Shown piece after piece: positions 26,136 through 35,171 of a stretch of 64,000 nt of DNA. The DNA comes from Oribacterium sp. P6A1. GTDB taxonomy: Bacteria; Bacillota; Clostridia; Lachnospirales; Lachnospiraceae. Made by a program: the position numbers and the translations under genes. The number at the start of each line of letters is the position of its first letter. Positions within the stretch are counted from its first letter, which is position 1. The notes beneath the pieces are model-generated. The model was given only the letters and a program-made list of their open reading frames with translations, searched no databases and was not told the origin of the DNA. The DNA lies in contig NZ_JNKO01000004.1 of assembly GCF_000702885.1 (NCBI RefSeq), positions 1-64,000 on the forward strand, read 5' to 3'.

Positions 26136-26173
26136 AAACCATAATCTGTGCTATGCACGGATTCCGGTTTTTT
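26136..26173 (+). terminator. Terminator of the atp operon, derived from the repeat
   Basis: AAACC (26136-26140) pairs with GGTTT, and AATCTGTGC (26143-26151) pairs with GCACGGATT (26155-26163) around a TAT loop, followed by T6 (26168-26173). The segment TGTGCTATGCACGGATT also occurs in hairpin three of the adjacent element, so the terminator seems to be a diverged partial copy. Confidence 0.65.
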
Positions 26174-26278
26174 ATTAAATCACTCTCCGGCAATGCTAAT
26201 CATAACCAAAAAGAAATAGCAATCCCCAAAGCAAAATTATAAAATGAATAGAGAACCTATGACAGAAAGGCATAAGCT

Positions 26279-27091
26279 ATGAAGAGCATAAAAGAACTAA
26301 AGATAGGCTACATAGGCTTCGGGAACATGGCTGGAGCCATCGCCGGAGGACTCATAAATGCCGGAATCAAAGCGGAAAACATGTATGCGGTATCGGGGCA
26401 TGTTGATAAGCTTGTTGAAAAGTGTAAATCCATGGGTGGAATCAATCCCCTTGAAGATCACAGGGAGCTTGCGGCTGTTTCAGATGTTGTTTTTGTTGCG
26501 GTAAAGCCCAATAAAATAAAAGATGTGGTTACGCCCCTGGCGGAAGTTCTTAAAGATGATCCGGAAAAAATCGTTATATCCATAGCCTGGGGATACAATT
26601 TTGACAGATACTTTGATGAAGGTATACTAAAGGAAGGAACACACCTTCTTTGTACATGTCCAAATACTCCGGTTTCCATAAATAAAGGAATATTTGTGGC
26701 TGAGAACAGACATTCTTTGACGGAAGAGGGGCTTAAGACTGTTAAAGAACTTCTTTCATACCTTGGAAGAGTGATATTTATTGATACTAAGCTTATGGGA
26801 GCATCGGGAACAGTGTGCGGATGCGGACCGGCATTTGCTGATCTGTTCATTGAGGCCATGGCAGATGCAGCTGTTATGTATGGTATCCCAAGAAAGACAG
26901 CTTATGAGATGGTTTCTGCCATGATAGAGGGTAATGCTGCGCTTCAGCTTTCAAGCGGAAAGCATCCGGGAGAAATGAAGGATGAGGTTTGCTCACCGGG
27001 AGGTTCCACTATAAGAGGTGTTGCGGCTCTTGAAGAGCAGGGATTACGGGCGGCAGTGATAGCTGCAATAAAGGCTGTTCAGGAGAAATAA
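26279..27091 (+). CDS. proC: Pyrroline-5-carboxylate reductase
   Basis: Last step of proline synthesis, reducing 1-pyrroline-5-carboxylate with NAD(P)H. The 270-residue protein has the Rossmann motif IGYIGFGNMAGAIAGGL (9-25). The C-terminal signature is GCGPAFADLFIEAMADAAV with DEVCSPGGSTIRGV, where the conserved Ser-Pro-Gly-Gly-Thr pattern reads SPGGST. Monocistronic, with a GAAAGG-type ribosome binding site, following the atp terminator. Confidence 0.95.
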   Translation: MKSIKELKIGYIGFGNMAGAIAGGLINAGIKAENMYAVSGHVDKLVEKCKSMGGINPLEDHRELAAVSDVVFVAVKPNKIKDVVTPLAEVLKDDPEKIVISIAWGYNFDRYFDEGILKEGTHLLCTCPNTPVSINKGIFVAENRHSLTEEGLKTVKELLSYLGRVIFIDTKLMGASGTVCGCGPAFADLFIEAMADAAVMYGIPRKTAYEMVSAMIEGNAALQLSSGKHPGEMKDEVCSPGGSTIRGVAALEEQGLRAAVIAAIKAVQEK

Positions 27092-27261
27092 GAATTACAA
27101 TAATGAATAAATTCCGCTTACAGGAATCATCATAAGTTAATCACTTCCATAAATAACTTGTAAGTATTACGTAAAAAGTGTATTATATAAAAAATATTGG
27201 CAGAGGTTATGCCGATTTAGACATTGAATACCAAAAGGGATTTCAAGGAGATTGAATTAAG

Positions 27262-27360
27262 ATGATGAGTCCAAAAACGAAGAAGACTATATCAGCGGTT
27301 ATTGTCATTGCTCTTATACTTGCAATGGTGCTGACTATGGTTCTTCCTTATATTGTTTGA
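27262..27360 (+). CDS. 32-residue single-pass membrane peptide
   Basis: ATG at 27262 lies 11 bases after AAGGAG and the frame ends at TGA 27358-27360. The peptide has a basic N-terminus (MMSPKTKKT) and then one membrane helix of about 20 residues (AVIVIALILAMVLTMVLPYI). A perfect terminator follows, so this is a complete mini transcription unit. The size and layout resemble Firmicutes mini-proteins such as the stressosome-associated Prli42, but the sequence match is too short to assert that. Confidence 0.7.
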   Translation: MMSPKTKKTISAVIVIALILAMVLTMVLPYIV

Positions 27361-27378
27361 TGAAGACAGAGTAAAATG

Positions 27379-27411
27379 AAGCGGCAGTCCATTGAGGACA
27401 GCCGCTTTTTT
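27379..27411 (+). terminator. Terminator after the 32-residue gene
   Basis: AAGCGGC-A-GTCC (27379-27390) pairs with GGAC-A-GCCGCTT (27396-27407) with one A-A mismatch and ATTGA loop, followed by a T6 run. Confidence 0.85.
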
Positions 27412-27479
27412 CTTAAACTGAGGGTTGATTCTGAACAGTATCGGGTACTCATAATAAAAAACAGATTGGAATTTATAAT

Positions 27480-28244
27480 ATGAAACATAAGATAATTCCC
27501 GGTCAGGATCTGGTGATGATCGGGGAAGTTGGAACCTATGCGGCAGGACAGCTTTTGAAACTGTATCCGGAAAAGTTTCGTGAAAGATTCTCAAGATCAT
27601 ATCTTGAGGAGGAATTAAGAAAACTATCCGAGCAGGAAGATGCCATGCAGCAGTGGTTCAATGCGGCGAGAGAGGCACGAGCGGGACAGGAGGAAGATCC
27701 TGTTGAATACCTGATGCCCGGATATAAGTTGAAGTATGGTGTAACCAAAATATATCCTGTGGATAAGGGGGGAGTTTTAAAGGCTCTGTGGGATTTTTGC
27801 GAATCAGAGGCAATGGATCCGGAAACAGGGAAGAAGAAGGGAAATGGTGTGGGATGCAGTTTTAGATATGATCGTATCCCGGTAAGTCAGTTCACTATGG
27901 AGATATGTGAGATTTTTGATTTATCGCCCTTCAGACTCTGGTCTGAGAACTGCAGGCTTTTGGCAATGAATAAAGGAACTCAATTCTGTGAGGATTTCAT
28001 AAATCTTCAGCTGGAACATTCCAAGAGCATTGCAGATGAAGGTTTCTTAAAGGGGCAAAGAGCAGGTTTTGACAGTGAGGGACATCTTCGGACAAAGGAA
28101 CCTGTGAAGGCTGCAGTGTTCGGAAGATTTACAGCTGAAAAGAAGAGAATACGTACCGATGGTGCGGAAATCGCATATTTAACCAGAGAATCCCATGATG
28201 AATTGGAAAGATTTCTCGGTGGAGAAAGTGAGGAGAAAATATGA
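27480..28244 (+). CDS. Divergent, shortened AIR-synthase/HypE-like protein
   Basis: This 254-residue protein resembles the C-terminal half of the AIR-synthase-related (HypE/PurM-like) proteins of Clostridia. The visible markers are GGVLKALWDFCE, IPVSQFTMEICEIFDLSPFRLWSENCRLLAM, and a tail ending near ESHDELERFLG. The usual N-terminal ATP-binding half with its acidic and glycine motifs is largely missing; instead there are about 90 residues rich in Glu/Arg. It could be a non-enzymatic derivative. The stop overlaps the start of the Lrp gene by four bases, making an operon with it and an aminotransferase. Function unknown. Confidence 0.55.
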   Translation: MKHKIIPGQDLVMIGEVGTYAAGQLLKLYPEKFRERFSRSYLEEELRKLSEQEDAMQQWFNAAREARAGQEEDPVEYLMPGYKLKYGVTKIYPVDKGGVLKALWDFCESEAMDPETGKKKGNGVGCSFRYDRIPVSQFTMEICEIFDLSPFRLWSENCRLLAMNKGTQFCEDFINLQLEHSKSIADEGFLKGQRAGFDSEGHLRTKEPVKAAVFGRFTAEKKRIRTDGAEIAYLTRESHDELERFLGGESEEKI

Positions 28245-28723
28245 GAGAGAAGATATTGACTATAATAGAGAAAAATTCTCGTCTTACTGTTAAGGATATA
28301 GCAAGTATCCTTGGTGAGGATGAGGCAAAGGTGGCAGCTGAAATCGAGGCTTTGGAGAAAGAGCATATTATCTGCGGTTATCATACACTTATTAACTGGG
28401 ACAAAACCAACGATGAAAGAGTAGATGCTCTTATCGAAGTTAAGGTAACACCACAGCGTGGACTCGGATTTGATTCCATAGCGCAGCGTATATATCAGTA
28501 TGATGAGGTAGATGCGGTATATCTTATGTCAGGATCATTTGATTTTACCGTGCTTATCAGCGGAAAGACCATGAAAGAGGTGGCTTCGTTTGTATCCAGC
28601 AAGCTTTCTCCCATGGATTCGGTACTTTCAACTGCAACACATTTCGTACTGAAGAAATATAAGGATCATGGCACCGTAATTGAACAGCCAAGAGTTGATG
28701 AAAGAATGAAGGTATCACCATGA
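28241..28723 (+). CDS. Lrp/AsnC-family regulator
   Basis: The 160-residue protein has an N-terminal helix-turn-helix (about 1-45) and a C-terminal RAM/AsnC ligand domain (about 65-145) with the GSFDFTVLISGKTMKEVASFV segment. Start and stop both overlap neighbours by four bases (ATGA), so it is translationally coupled to the upstream AIR-like gene and the downstream aminotransferase. The pairing of Lrp with an aminotransferase suggests that it senses an amino acid and regulates this operon. An additional leader of about 20 residues at the C-terminus is not conserved in classical Lrp. Confidence 0.9.
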   Translation: MREKILTIIEKNSRLTVKDIASILGEDEAKVAAEIEALEKEHIICGYHTLINWDKTNDERVDALIEVKVTPQRGLGFDSIAQRIYQYDEVDAVYLMSGSFDFTVLISGKTMKEVASFVSSKLSPMDSVLSTATHFVLKKYKDHGTVIEQPRVDERMKVSP

Positions 28724-29886
28724 GAAATCCTTTAAACAGTAAGATAACGGGAATACAGCCAAGCGGAATACGTAAGTTCTTTGATATAGTTGCAGATATG
28801 AAGGATGCCATTTCTCTTGGTGTAGGTGAGCCTGATTTTGATACACCGTGGCACATAAGAGAAGAAGGAATACATTCTCTGGAAAGAGGAAGAACCTTTT
28901 ATACATCAAATTCCGGCCTTAAGGAACTAAGAAATGAGATAGCCGGCTATATAAAGAGAAACTATGATGTTGATTACAATCCCTTAACTGAGGTTATGGT
29001 AACTGTAGGTGGTTCCGAGGCCATAGACCTCGCTATGAGGGTAATGCTGGATCCCGGGGATGAAGTTCTTATCCCCCAGCCGAGCTACGTCTCATATGTT
29101 CCCTGTGCAATTATGGCAGGCGGTATCCCGGTTCCCATCGAACTTGAGGAGAAGGATGAGTTCCGACTCACACCGGAGAAGCTTACAGAGAAGATAACAG
29201 AAAAAACAAAACTTCTTGTGCTTCCGTTTCCAAACAATCCAACCGGTGCCATCATGGAGAGGGAGGATCTGGAAAAGCTGGTTTCCATTATAGAAGAAAA
29301 TGATATTTATGTTTTGACTGATGAAATATACAGCGAGCTAAGCTATAAAGGAAAATCTTCAAGTATCATAGAGTTCCCGGGTATGCGTGAAAGAACCGTA
29401 TATATAAACGGTTTCTCAAAGGCTTATGCCATGACAGGATGGAGACTGGGATACTGTTGCGGTCCGCAGCTCATCATGAAGCAGATTCTTAAATTACATC
29501 AGTTCGCTATCATGTGTGCACCTACAACATCCCAGTACGCAGCGGTGGAAGCATTAAAAAACGGAGACGAGGATATAGCGAAGATGAGAGAGGCCTACAA
29601 TGAGCGCCGCAGATATCTGGTTACCCGTCTTCGCGAAATGGGAATGGAATGCTTTGAACCATACGGAGCATTTTATGTATTCCCGTCAGTAAAGAATTTC
29701 GGCATGAGTTCGGAAGAATTTGCCACAAAACTTCTTGAGGAGGAAAAGGTAGCCATCGTTCCGGGAACTGCTTTCGGAGATTGCGGAGAAGGATTTATGC
29801 GTATTTCCTATGCATATTCTATTCAGGATCTTAAGAAAGCACTGGACGGAATTGAGCGATTTGTAAGCCGGCTTAAAACAAAATAA
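28720..29886 (+). CDS. PLP-dependent aminotransferase, class I/II
   Basis: The 388-residue fold-type I aminotransferase has the PLP lysine in NGFSKAYAMTGWRLGY (Schiff-base Lys), the N-terminal LGVGEPDFDTP substrate motif, and PNNPTGA before the cofactor-binding Asp. Substrate cannot be read from sequence; aromatic, aspartate or branched-chain amino acids are all possible. The start overlaps the Lrp stop by four bases. It is followed 14 bp later by a GH13 gene, possibly in the same transcript. Confidence 0.92.
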   Translation: MRNPLNSKITGIQPSGIRKFFDIVADMKDAISLGVGEPDFDTPWHIREEGIHSLERGRTFYTSNSGLKELRNEIAGYIKRNYDVDYNPLTEVMVTVGGSEAIDLAMRVMLDPGDEVLIPQPSYVSYVPCAIMAGGIPVPIELEEKDEFRLTPEKLTEKITEKTKLLVLPFPNNPTGAIMEREDLEKLVSIIEENDIYVLTDEIYSELSYKGKSSSIIEFPGMRERTVYINGFSKAYAMTGWRLGYCCGPQLIMKQILKLHQFAIMCAPTTSQYAAVEALKNGDEDIAKMREAYNERRRYLVTRLREMGMECFEPYGAFYVFPSVKNFGMSSEEFATKLLEEEKVAIVPGTAFGDCGEGFMRISYAYSIQDLKKALDGIERFVSRLKTK

Positions 29887-29900
29887 AAGCGGAGGGATCT

Positions 29901-31226
29901 ATGGCATGGTACGATAGTGCAATTTTTTACCACATGTATCCACTTGGCATGGTAGGAGCGGATAAGAAAAACGATGGAGGTGAAGTACGACATCATTTTC
30001 ATGAGCTTACCGCATTTATTCCTTATCTGAAAGTCCTCGGATGTGATGCCATCTACATTGGACCTATATTTGAATCCGGAAGCCATGGTTATGACACCAT
30101 CGATTATAAAGTGGTGGACAGGAGAATAGGTTCCAATGAAGATTTTCGTAAATTCGTGGATACCGCTCACAACTATGGAATCCATGTAGTGGTGGATACT
30201 GTTTTCAACCATACGGGAAGAGATTTTTTTGCCTTTAAGGACATCCGGGAAAAGCTTTGGAACAGTCAATATAAGGACTGGTACAAAGGAATCAACTTTG
30301 ATCAGAGATCGCCTATGGGTGACAGCTTTTCGTATTCAGCATGGAGAAATGCCTGGGAGCTGCCTGAATTGAATTTCAACAATGAGTATATGAGAAAATA
30401 TCTCATAGATGTGGTTCAGTATTGGGTGGATACCTTTGATATAGACGGTTTGCGTCTTGACTGTGCTGATGTTTTGGACATTAATTTCCAAAAGTCTCTT
30501 AGATATTTCACTACCCAGATGAAACCGGAGTTTTGGCTGATGGGAGAAGTTATTCATGGTGAGTATCCGAGATGGGTTAATCCACAGACACTTCATTCTG
30601 TAACAAACTATGAGCTTCATAAGTCAATATACAGTGGTTTTAACAGCCATAACTTTTTCGAAATAGCTCATAATCTGAACAGAAACATGAATATAGCGAA
30701 GGATCTTTATCTGTTTCTCGAGAATCATGATGTGGATCGTATAGCATCAAAGCTTGAGAATAAGGATAATCTCAGATCATGCTACATGGCGCTTTTCACA
30801 CTTCCGGGTAAACCTTCCATATATTACGGCGGTGAGTTCGGACTGGAGGGAAGGAAGCGTGATGGCTGGGATGACAGCCCATTACGTCCCTCCGTCAATG
30901 TAGATGAGATGAAGCCCAATAAACTTACATCCTTCATAGCTAAACTTGCGGAAATTCACGGCAAAAATTCAGAGCTTCATATGGGACAATATAAGGAGCT
31001 TTATCTTCAGTGTAAGCAATGGGCCTATGCACGAATGGATGCAAACAGTGCTGTTATTACGGCTTTAAATAATGATGAGGAATCAGCGGTGTTCTATGTG
31101 ACACTTCCTGTTAAGGCTAATATGGCCTTTGATCTTATTTCTGAAGAAGAAATACAGATAGAGCAGGATAACCGCATTATGATTACATTGAAACCTAATT
31201 CCGGAAGGATCATAAAGATAAAGTGA
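29901..31226 (+). CDS. GH13 alpha-amylase-family glycosidase
   Basis: The 441-residue alpha-glucan enzyme has no signal peptide and so acts on cytoplasmic maltodextrins or glycogen. GH13 motifs in order: VVVDTVFNHT (region I), GLRLDCADV with the nucleophile Asp (region II), LMGEVIHGEY with the acid Glu (region III) and FLENHDVDRI (region IV). The compact size and absence of an N-terminal beta domain suggest a maltogenic or neopullulanase-like glucosidase, but specificity is not fixed. GGAGGG precedes the ATG. It is followed by glgB, consistent with glycogen or dextrin turnover. Confidence 0.9.
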   Translation: MAWYDSAIFYHMYPLGMVGADKKNDGGEVRHHFHELTAFIPYLKVLGCDAIYIGPIFESGSHGYDTIDYKVVDRRIGSNEDFRKFVDTAHNYGIHVVVDTVFNHTGRDFFAFKDIREKLWNSQYKDWYKGINFDQRSPMGDSFSYSAWRNAWELPELNFNNEYMRKYLIDVVQYWVDTFDIDGLRLDCADVLDINFQKSLRYFTTQMKPEFWLMGEVIHGEYPRWVNPQTLHSVTNYELHKSIYSGFNSHNFFEIAHNLNRNMNIAKDLYLFLENHDVDRIASKLENKDNLRSCYMALFTLPGKPSIYYGGEFGLEGRKRDGWDDSPLRPSVNVDEMKPNKLTSFIAKLAEIHGKNSELHMGQYKELYLQCKQWAYARMDANSAVITALNNDEESAVFYVTLPVKANMAFDLISEEEIQIEQDNRIMITLKPNSGRIIKIK

Positions 31227-31270
31227 ATGATAATTCCAATTTTTGAAGTAATCTAAGATTATTTTTTCGG

Positions 31271-31298
31271 ACCGATCGGCAAAAGCCGGTCGGTTTGT
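31271..31298 (+). terminator. Hairpin between the GH13 gene and glgB
   Basis: ACCGATCGGC (31271-31280) pairs with GCCGGTCGGT (31285-31294) around AAAA with one wobble. The following TTGTTG tract is only moderately T-rich, so termination may be partial. Confidence 0.6.
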
Positions 31299-31345
31299 TG
31301 TATAATGAAGCTGATTAACGAGTTATGAGCGTTTGGAGGGGAATT

Positions 31346-33385
31346 ATGGCAACAAGGTCTTCTGCAAGAAGAAAACTTACCAGAGAAAAATCAGAGAAAA
31401 AAAACACTGCAAAAAAGAGTACACTGAGAGTAATAGAAAAGGCTGAAGCTTCAGCTCAGGCAGGAGGAGTACGATCAAGTAACTGGGATTTAGATCCTGT
31501 TTTTATAACACAGCTGGATCGTTATTTATTTGGGCAGGGAAGAAACTATAAAATTTATGAAAAAATGGGGGCGCATCCCGCAACTTTAAACGGAAAAAAG
31601 GGAATGCACTTTGCCGTGTGGGCACCTCATGCAAAGGCTGTTTCCATAGTATGTGACAGAAACAACTGGGATGTGACTGCCAACTATATGCTTCCACTTG
31701 AGGACAGCGGTATATATGAAGGCTTTATGGAGGATATGGGATATGGTGAGCTTTACAAGTTTGCCATTCATACTCAAAGAGGTGATGTGCTCTATAAAGC
31801 GGATCCCTACGGCTTTTCCGCAGAGTTTCGTCCCGGTACAGCATCAAGGACTGCTGATGTTGCGAACTACAAATGGGGAGACGGTGAATGGCTCGCTAAA
31901 AGAGCAAATACGCCAACATTTGCACAGCCCATCTCTATATATGAGTGCCATATAGGTTCATGGAGAAAAAAAGACAGAGAAGAGAAGAACGGTTTCTATA
32001 CCTATACGGAGGCTGCGGAAGAACTGGCCCGGTACTGCAACGACATGGGATATACTCATGTTGAACTTATGGGAATAGCAGAGCATCCACTGGATGCAAG
32101 CTGGGGATATCAGGTGACAGGGTATTATGCACCTACGAGCAGATATGGTACACCTAAGGAGTTTATGCACATGGTCGATCATCTCCATAAGCATGGAATA
32201 GGTGTTATCCTTGACTGGGTACCTGCACATTTCCCTAAGGATGCCCAGGGGCTCGCAGACTTTGACGGTACACCTACATATGAGTATGGGGATCCCCGAA
32301 TGGGTGAACACCCGGATTGGGGCACCAAGATTTTTGATTACAGTAAAAATGAAGTCAAGAATTTCCTCATAGGAAATGCTCTCTACTGGTATGATGAGTA
32401 TCATATTGACGGATTGAGAGTTGATGCGGTTGCATCCATGCTTTATCTGGATTACGGTCGCGAGAACGGACAGTGGATTCCGAATAAATACGGTGGAAAC
32501 GGAAATCTGGATGCCATAGAGTTTTTTAAGCATCTGAATTCTGTAATACGCGGAAGAAAAGACGGAACAATGATTATAGCCGAAGAGTCAACTGCATGGC
32601 CTAAGGTGACAGCGGCTCCGGAGGATGAGGGTCTTGGTTTCACCTATAAGTGGAATATGGGATGGATGCATGATTTTTTGGGCTATATGAAGCAGGATCC
32701 GTATTTCAGAAAAGGCGCTCACAATATGATGACCTTTGGAATGAGTTATGCCACCGCAGAGAAATTCATTCTGGTACTTTCCCACGATGAGGTTGTCCAT
32801 CTGAAATGCTCCATGATTAATAAGATGCCGGGAATTTATGAGGATAAGTTCCGGAATCTTATGTGCGGATACCTGTTTATGTTTGGTCACGCCGGAAAGA
32901 AGCTGCTTTTCATGGGACAGGATTTTGCCCAGCTCCATGAGTGGAATGAAGATGTGGCCCTGGACTGGTATCTTACAGAAGAACCGTGGCACAAGAAGGT
33001 CCATTGCTTTGTACGTGATCTTTTGCATATGTACAGGGATTATCCTGCAATGTGGGAACTTGATGACAGCTGGAATGGTTTTGAATGGATAAATGCAGAC
33101 GATGCGGAAAGATCAATATTCAGTTTTATCCGTAAGGACAGCACCGGAAAGAACAGTCTCCTATTCGTGATCAATATGACTCCAATGGAGAGAAAGGACT
33201 ATTCGGTAGGTGTGCCTGAGAAGGGAAGATACACATTGATCTTTAATGAGGATGGAAAGGTAGATTCAAAGTCGGCTAAGACTGTATACATGGCTGAAAA
33301 GAATGAATGTGACGGACAGCCATACCGTATCAGTTATCCGCTTCCGGCTTACGGATGTGCCGTTTTCAGATTTAATTATGTATAA
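31346..33385 (+). CDS. glgB: 1,4-alpha-glucan branching enzyme
   Basis: GH13 transglycosylase that makes alpha-1,6 branches in glycogen. The 679-residue protein has a basic N-terminal tail of about 45 residues. An N-terminal CBM48-like domain (LNGKKGMHFAVWAPHAKAVSI) follows, then the catalytic barrel with GLRVDAVASMLYLDY (nucleophile Asp), IAEESTAWP (acid Glu) and LSHDEVVH. GGAGGGG favours the ATG at 31346 over one 21 bases upstream. No glgA, glgC or glgP is in the window. Confidence 0.95.
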   Translation: MATRSSARRKLTREKSEKKNTAKKSTLRVIEKAEASAQAGGVRSSNWDLDPVFITQLDRYLFGQGRNYKIYEKMGAHPATLNGKKGMHFAVWAPHAKAVSIVCDRNNWDVTANYMLPLEDSGIYEGFMEDMGYGELYKFAIHTQRGDVLYKADPYGFSAEFRPGTASRTADVANYKWGDGEWLAKRANTPTFAQPISIYECHIGSWRKKDREEKNGFYTYTEAAEELARYCNDMGYTHVELMGIAEHPLDASWGYQVTGYYAPTSRYGTPKEFMHMVDHLHKHGIGVILDWVPAHFPKDAQGLADFDGTPTYEYGDPRMGEHPDWGTKIFDYSKNEVKNFLIGNALYWYDEYHIDGLRVDAVASMLYLDYGRENGQWIPNKYGGNGNLDAIEFFKHLNSVIRGRKDGTMIIAEESTAWPKVTAAPEDEGLGFTYKWNMGWMHDFLGYMKQDPYFRKGAHNMMTFGMSYATAEKFILVLSHDEVVHLKCSMINKMPGIYEDKFRNLMCGYLFMFGHAGKKLLFMGQDFAQLHEWNEDVALDWYLTEEPWHKKVHCFVRDLLHMYRDYPAMWELDDSWNGFEWINADDAERSIFSFIRKDSTGKNSLLFVINMTPMERKDYSVGVPEKGRYTLIFNEDGKVDSKSAKTVYMAEKNECDGQPYRISYPLPAYGCAVFRFNYV

Positions 33386-33412
33386 TATATGTTAAACTAT
33401 TAACAATTAACA

Positions 33413-33470
33413 AAAAGGGAACAGAAAATTCGTTATTTATTTAACAATTTTCTGTTCCCTTTTATTTTTT
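33413..33470. terminator. Strong bidirectional terminator after glgB
   Basis: AAAAGGGAACAGAAAATT (33413-33430) pairs over 18 bp with AATTTTCTGTTCCCTTTT (33446-33463), with a T-rich tail to 33470. Confidence 0.9.
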
Positions 33471-33531
33471 GCTGTAGTAAAATTGTTTTTATAAAAAAGA
33501 AGGATGTTTTACCAAGTAAAGGAGACAGAAT

Positions 33532-34281
33532 ATGGCTAGAGAGTTATTATCACAAGGCGCTTCAAAAAGTATATATCGCGATGGTGATAAGATTTTAAAG
33601 GTTTTTGCAAAGGGATTTGACAAATCAGAAGTTTTCCATGAAGCATTTATAAATACGAGAGTGGAAAATATTGATGGAATTAACATACCTAAAATTTTAG
33701 GAGTATATTTTGAGGATGGTCAGTGGATCATCGAAAAAGAGTATGTTGAAGGAAAGACATTGAAGCAGCTGATGGATGAAAATCCTGCAAAGATGGATGA
33801 ATACATTGGAAAAATGGTTGACCTTCAGATGTCTGTATTTTCAAAGAAGGCACCTTTACTTCAGAAGCTTAAGGACAAGCTCACATATCAGATAAACGGT
33901 TTAAATACCATTGATTCAAGCACCAGATATGAGCTTCTTACAAGACTTGAGTCCATGCCAAAGCATTTTAAACTGGTACATGGTGATTTCAGACCTTCCA
34001 ATATCATCGTTAAGGATGACGGAACCATGTATTTGATCGACTGGGTACATGCAGCCCAGGGAAATGCAAGTGCAGATGTGGCGAGAACATATACTGTTTT
34101 GTATCTTTATGATAAGGATGTGGCAGAGAAGTATTATGCTGATTTTTGCTCAAAGACCAATACAGATAAGACTTATGTTCATAAGTGGCTTCCTATCATT
34201 GCCGCAGCCAATCTGACAAAGAAGAGACCTGAGGAAAAGGAAATACTTGAGAACTGGCTCAATGTCGCAGATCTTATGTAA
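33532..34281 (+). CDS. Aminoglycoside/choline-kinase-fold phosphotransferase
   Basis: The 249-residue kinase-fold protein of the APH family has the catalytic loop LVHGDFRPSNIIV (His150, Asp152, Asn157) and the metal-binding Asp170 in YLIDWVHAAQG. An N-terminal lobe has ILKVF with the ATP-binding Lys and an Asn/Glu-rich hinge. These proteins phosphorylate small hydroxylated molecules such as sugars or choline. Context (after glgB) does not identify the substrate, and resistance cannot be inferred. AAAGGAGACAG before the ATG is a good ribosome binding site. Confidence 0.85.
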   Translation: MARELLSQGASKSIYRDGDKILKVFAKGFDKSEVFHEAFINTRVENIDGINIPKILGVYFEDGQWIIEKEYVEGKTLKQLMDENPAKMDEYIGKMVDLQMSVFSKKAPLLQKLKDKLTYQINGLNTIDSSTRYELLTRLESMPKHFKLVHGDFRPSNIIVKDDGTMYLIDWVHAAQGNASADVARTYTVLYLYDKDVAEKYYADFCSKTNTDKTYVHKWLPIIAAANLTKKRPEEKEILENWLNVADLM

Positions 34282-34461
34282 TAAGGATGACAAACTGAAG
34301 AAGAGTATATAAATTGTCATTATTCCACCTCATAATATGTTATACTAGGTTTAATTGATGAACAGTGCTTCTCAGAGTCTTTGCTTTACAATGAAATATA
34401 AAGAAAAGATATGATGAATCAGGCAGGTTTGAGCACAGTATTATTTATGTGAGGTGAATAT

Positions 34462-35034
34462 ATGAAGAGATGGTACAGCGATGAAAAAATTGCTCTTATT
34501 ATCAGGAAAGATGAGTTTTCTGAAATATATCAAAACTATCTTATGAAGAACATGAAGTATATCCGCAATGAGTGGATTAAGGATATGAGAGATACATCCA
34601 CTCCCAATGTTACACAGGATCAGTTTATGAATCGTGATATCATCGGAGAGGCCAAGTGGATACGCTCCCAGTTTATAGGCAGCATGGGAGAGTCAGATGA
34701 ACATTTCTTCAGTATTAATGCTATTGATAAAGAGCCTGAAGAGAGAAGCATTGTTTTCACTCCGTTTATTGCTGTAGATGGTTTTGGAAGTGCCGGATTT
34801 AATTTGAAGCGTACAAAAATTGATTACTCTGATGAAGAGAAGATTTATTATATTCTTCCCGATAAGAAGGAATACAGTGATATGATATCAGCCATGTCGG
34901 GTTCGGTTTATTCCACAAAGGCTCTGAGCGCTGAGTATCGCGCCAAGCTTGGAGAGTATCTTCCGTCAAATTTTGCCATTGAGTCACATCTGGGTATACT
35001 TACATTTACTTACGAGAAGGAAATAGAAGAGTAA
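34462..35034 (+). CDS. Conserved-looking protein of unknown function
   Basis: I do not recognise this 190-residue soluble protein with confidence. It has no signal peptide or membrane helix. A mixed alpha/beta sequence starts with a helical N-terminus (KIALIIRKDEFSEIYQNYLM). Several Asp/Glu-rich and aromatic stretches follow. GAGGTG precedes the ATG and a bidirectional terminator follows, so it is a real, monocistronic gene. The codon use matches its neighbours. Confidence 0.75.
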   Translation: MKRWYSDEKIALIIRKDEFSEIYQNYLMKNMKYIRNEWIKDMRDTSTPNVTQDQFMNRDIIGEAKWIRSQFIGSMGESDEHFFSINAIDKEPEERSIVFTPFIAVDGFGSAGFNLKRTKIDYSDEEKIYYILPDKKEYSDMISAMSGSVYSTKALSAEYRAKLGEYLPSNFAIESHLGILTFTYEKEIEE

Positions 35035-35046
35035 TTGAATATTTGA

Positions 35047-35091
35047 AAAAGTCTCCTGAGATCAAGAATGGATCTGCAGGAGACTTTTTTT
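35047..35091. terminator. Bidirectional terminator at the end of the Tad operon
   Basis: GTCTCCTG (35051-35058) pairs with CAGGAGAC (35077-35084) and AGATC (35059-35063) with GATCT (35071-35075), with one bulged G. The stem is followed by T7 and preceded by A5. It serves the plus-strand gene ending at 35034 and the minus-strand Tad operon. Confidence 0.85.
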
Positions 35092-35171
35092 CTGTTGTCA
35101 AAGGGATAATCAATATCCTTCGGCAGGTATATGGAGATGAATATGTCATGGTACCGCAAATTGTTTAGAAG

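Noticed and set aside
33532-34281. Aminoglycoside resistance gene
   Set aside because: Only the general APH/choline-kinase fold is visible; no resistance-specific features or mobile context.
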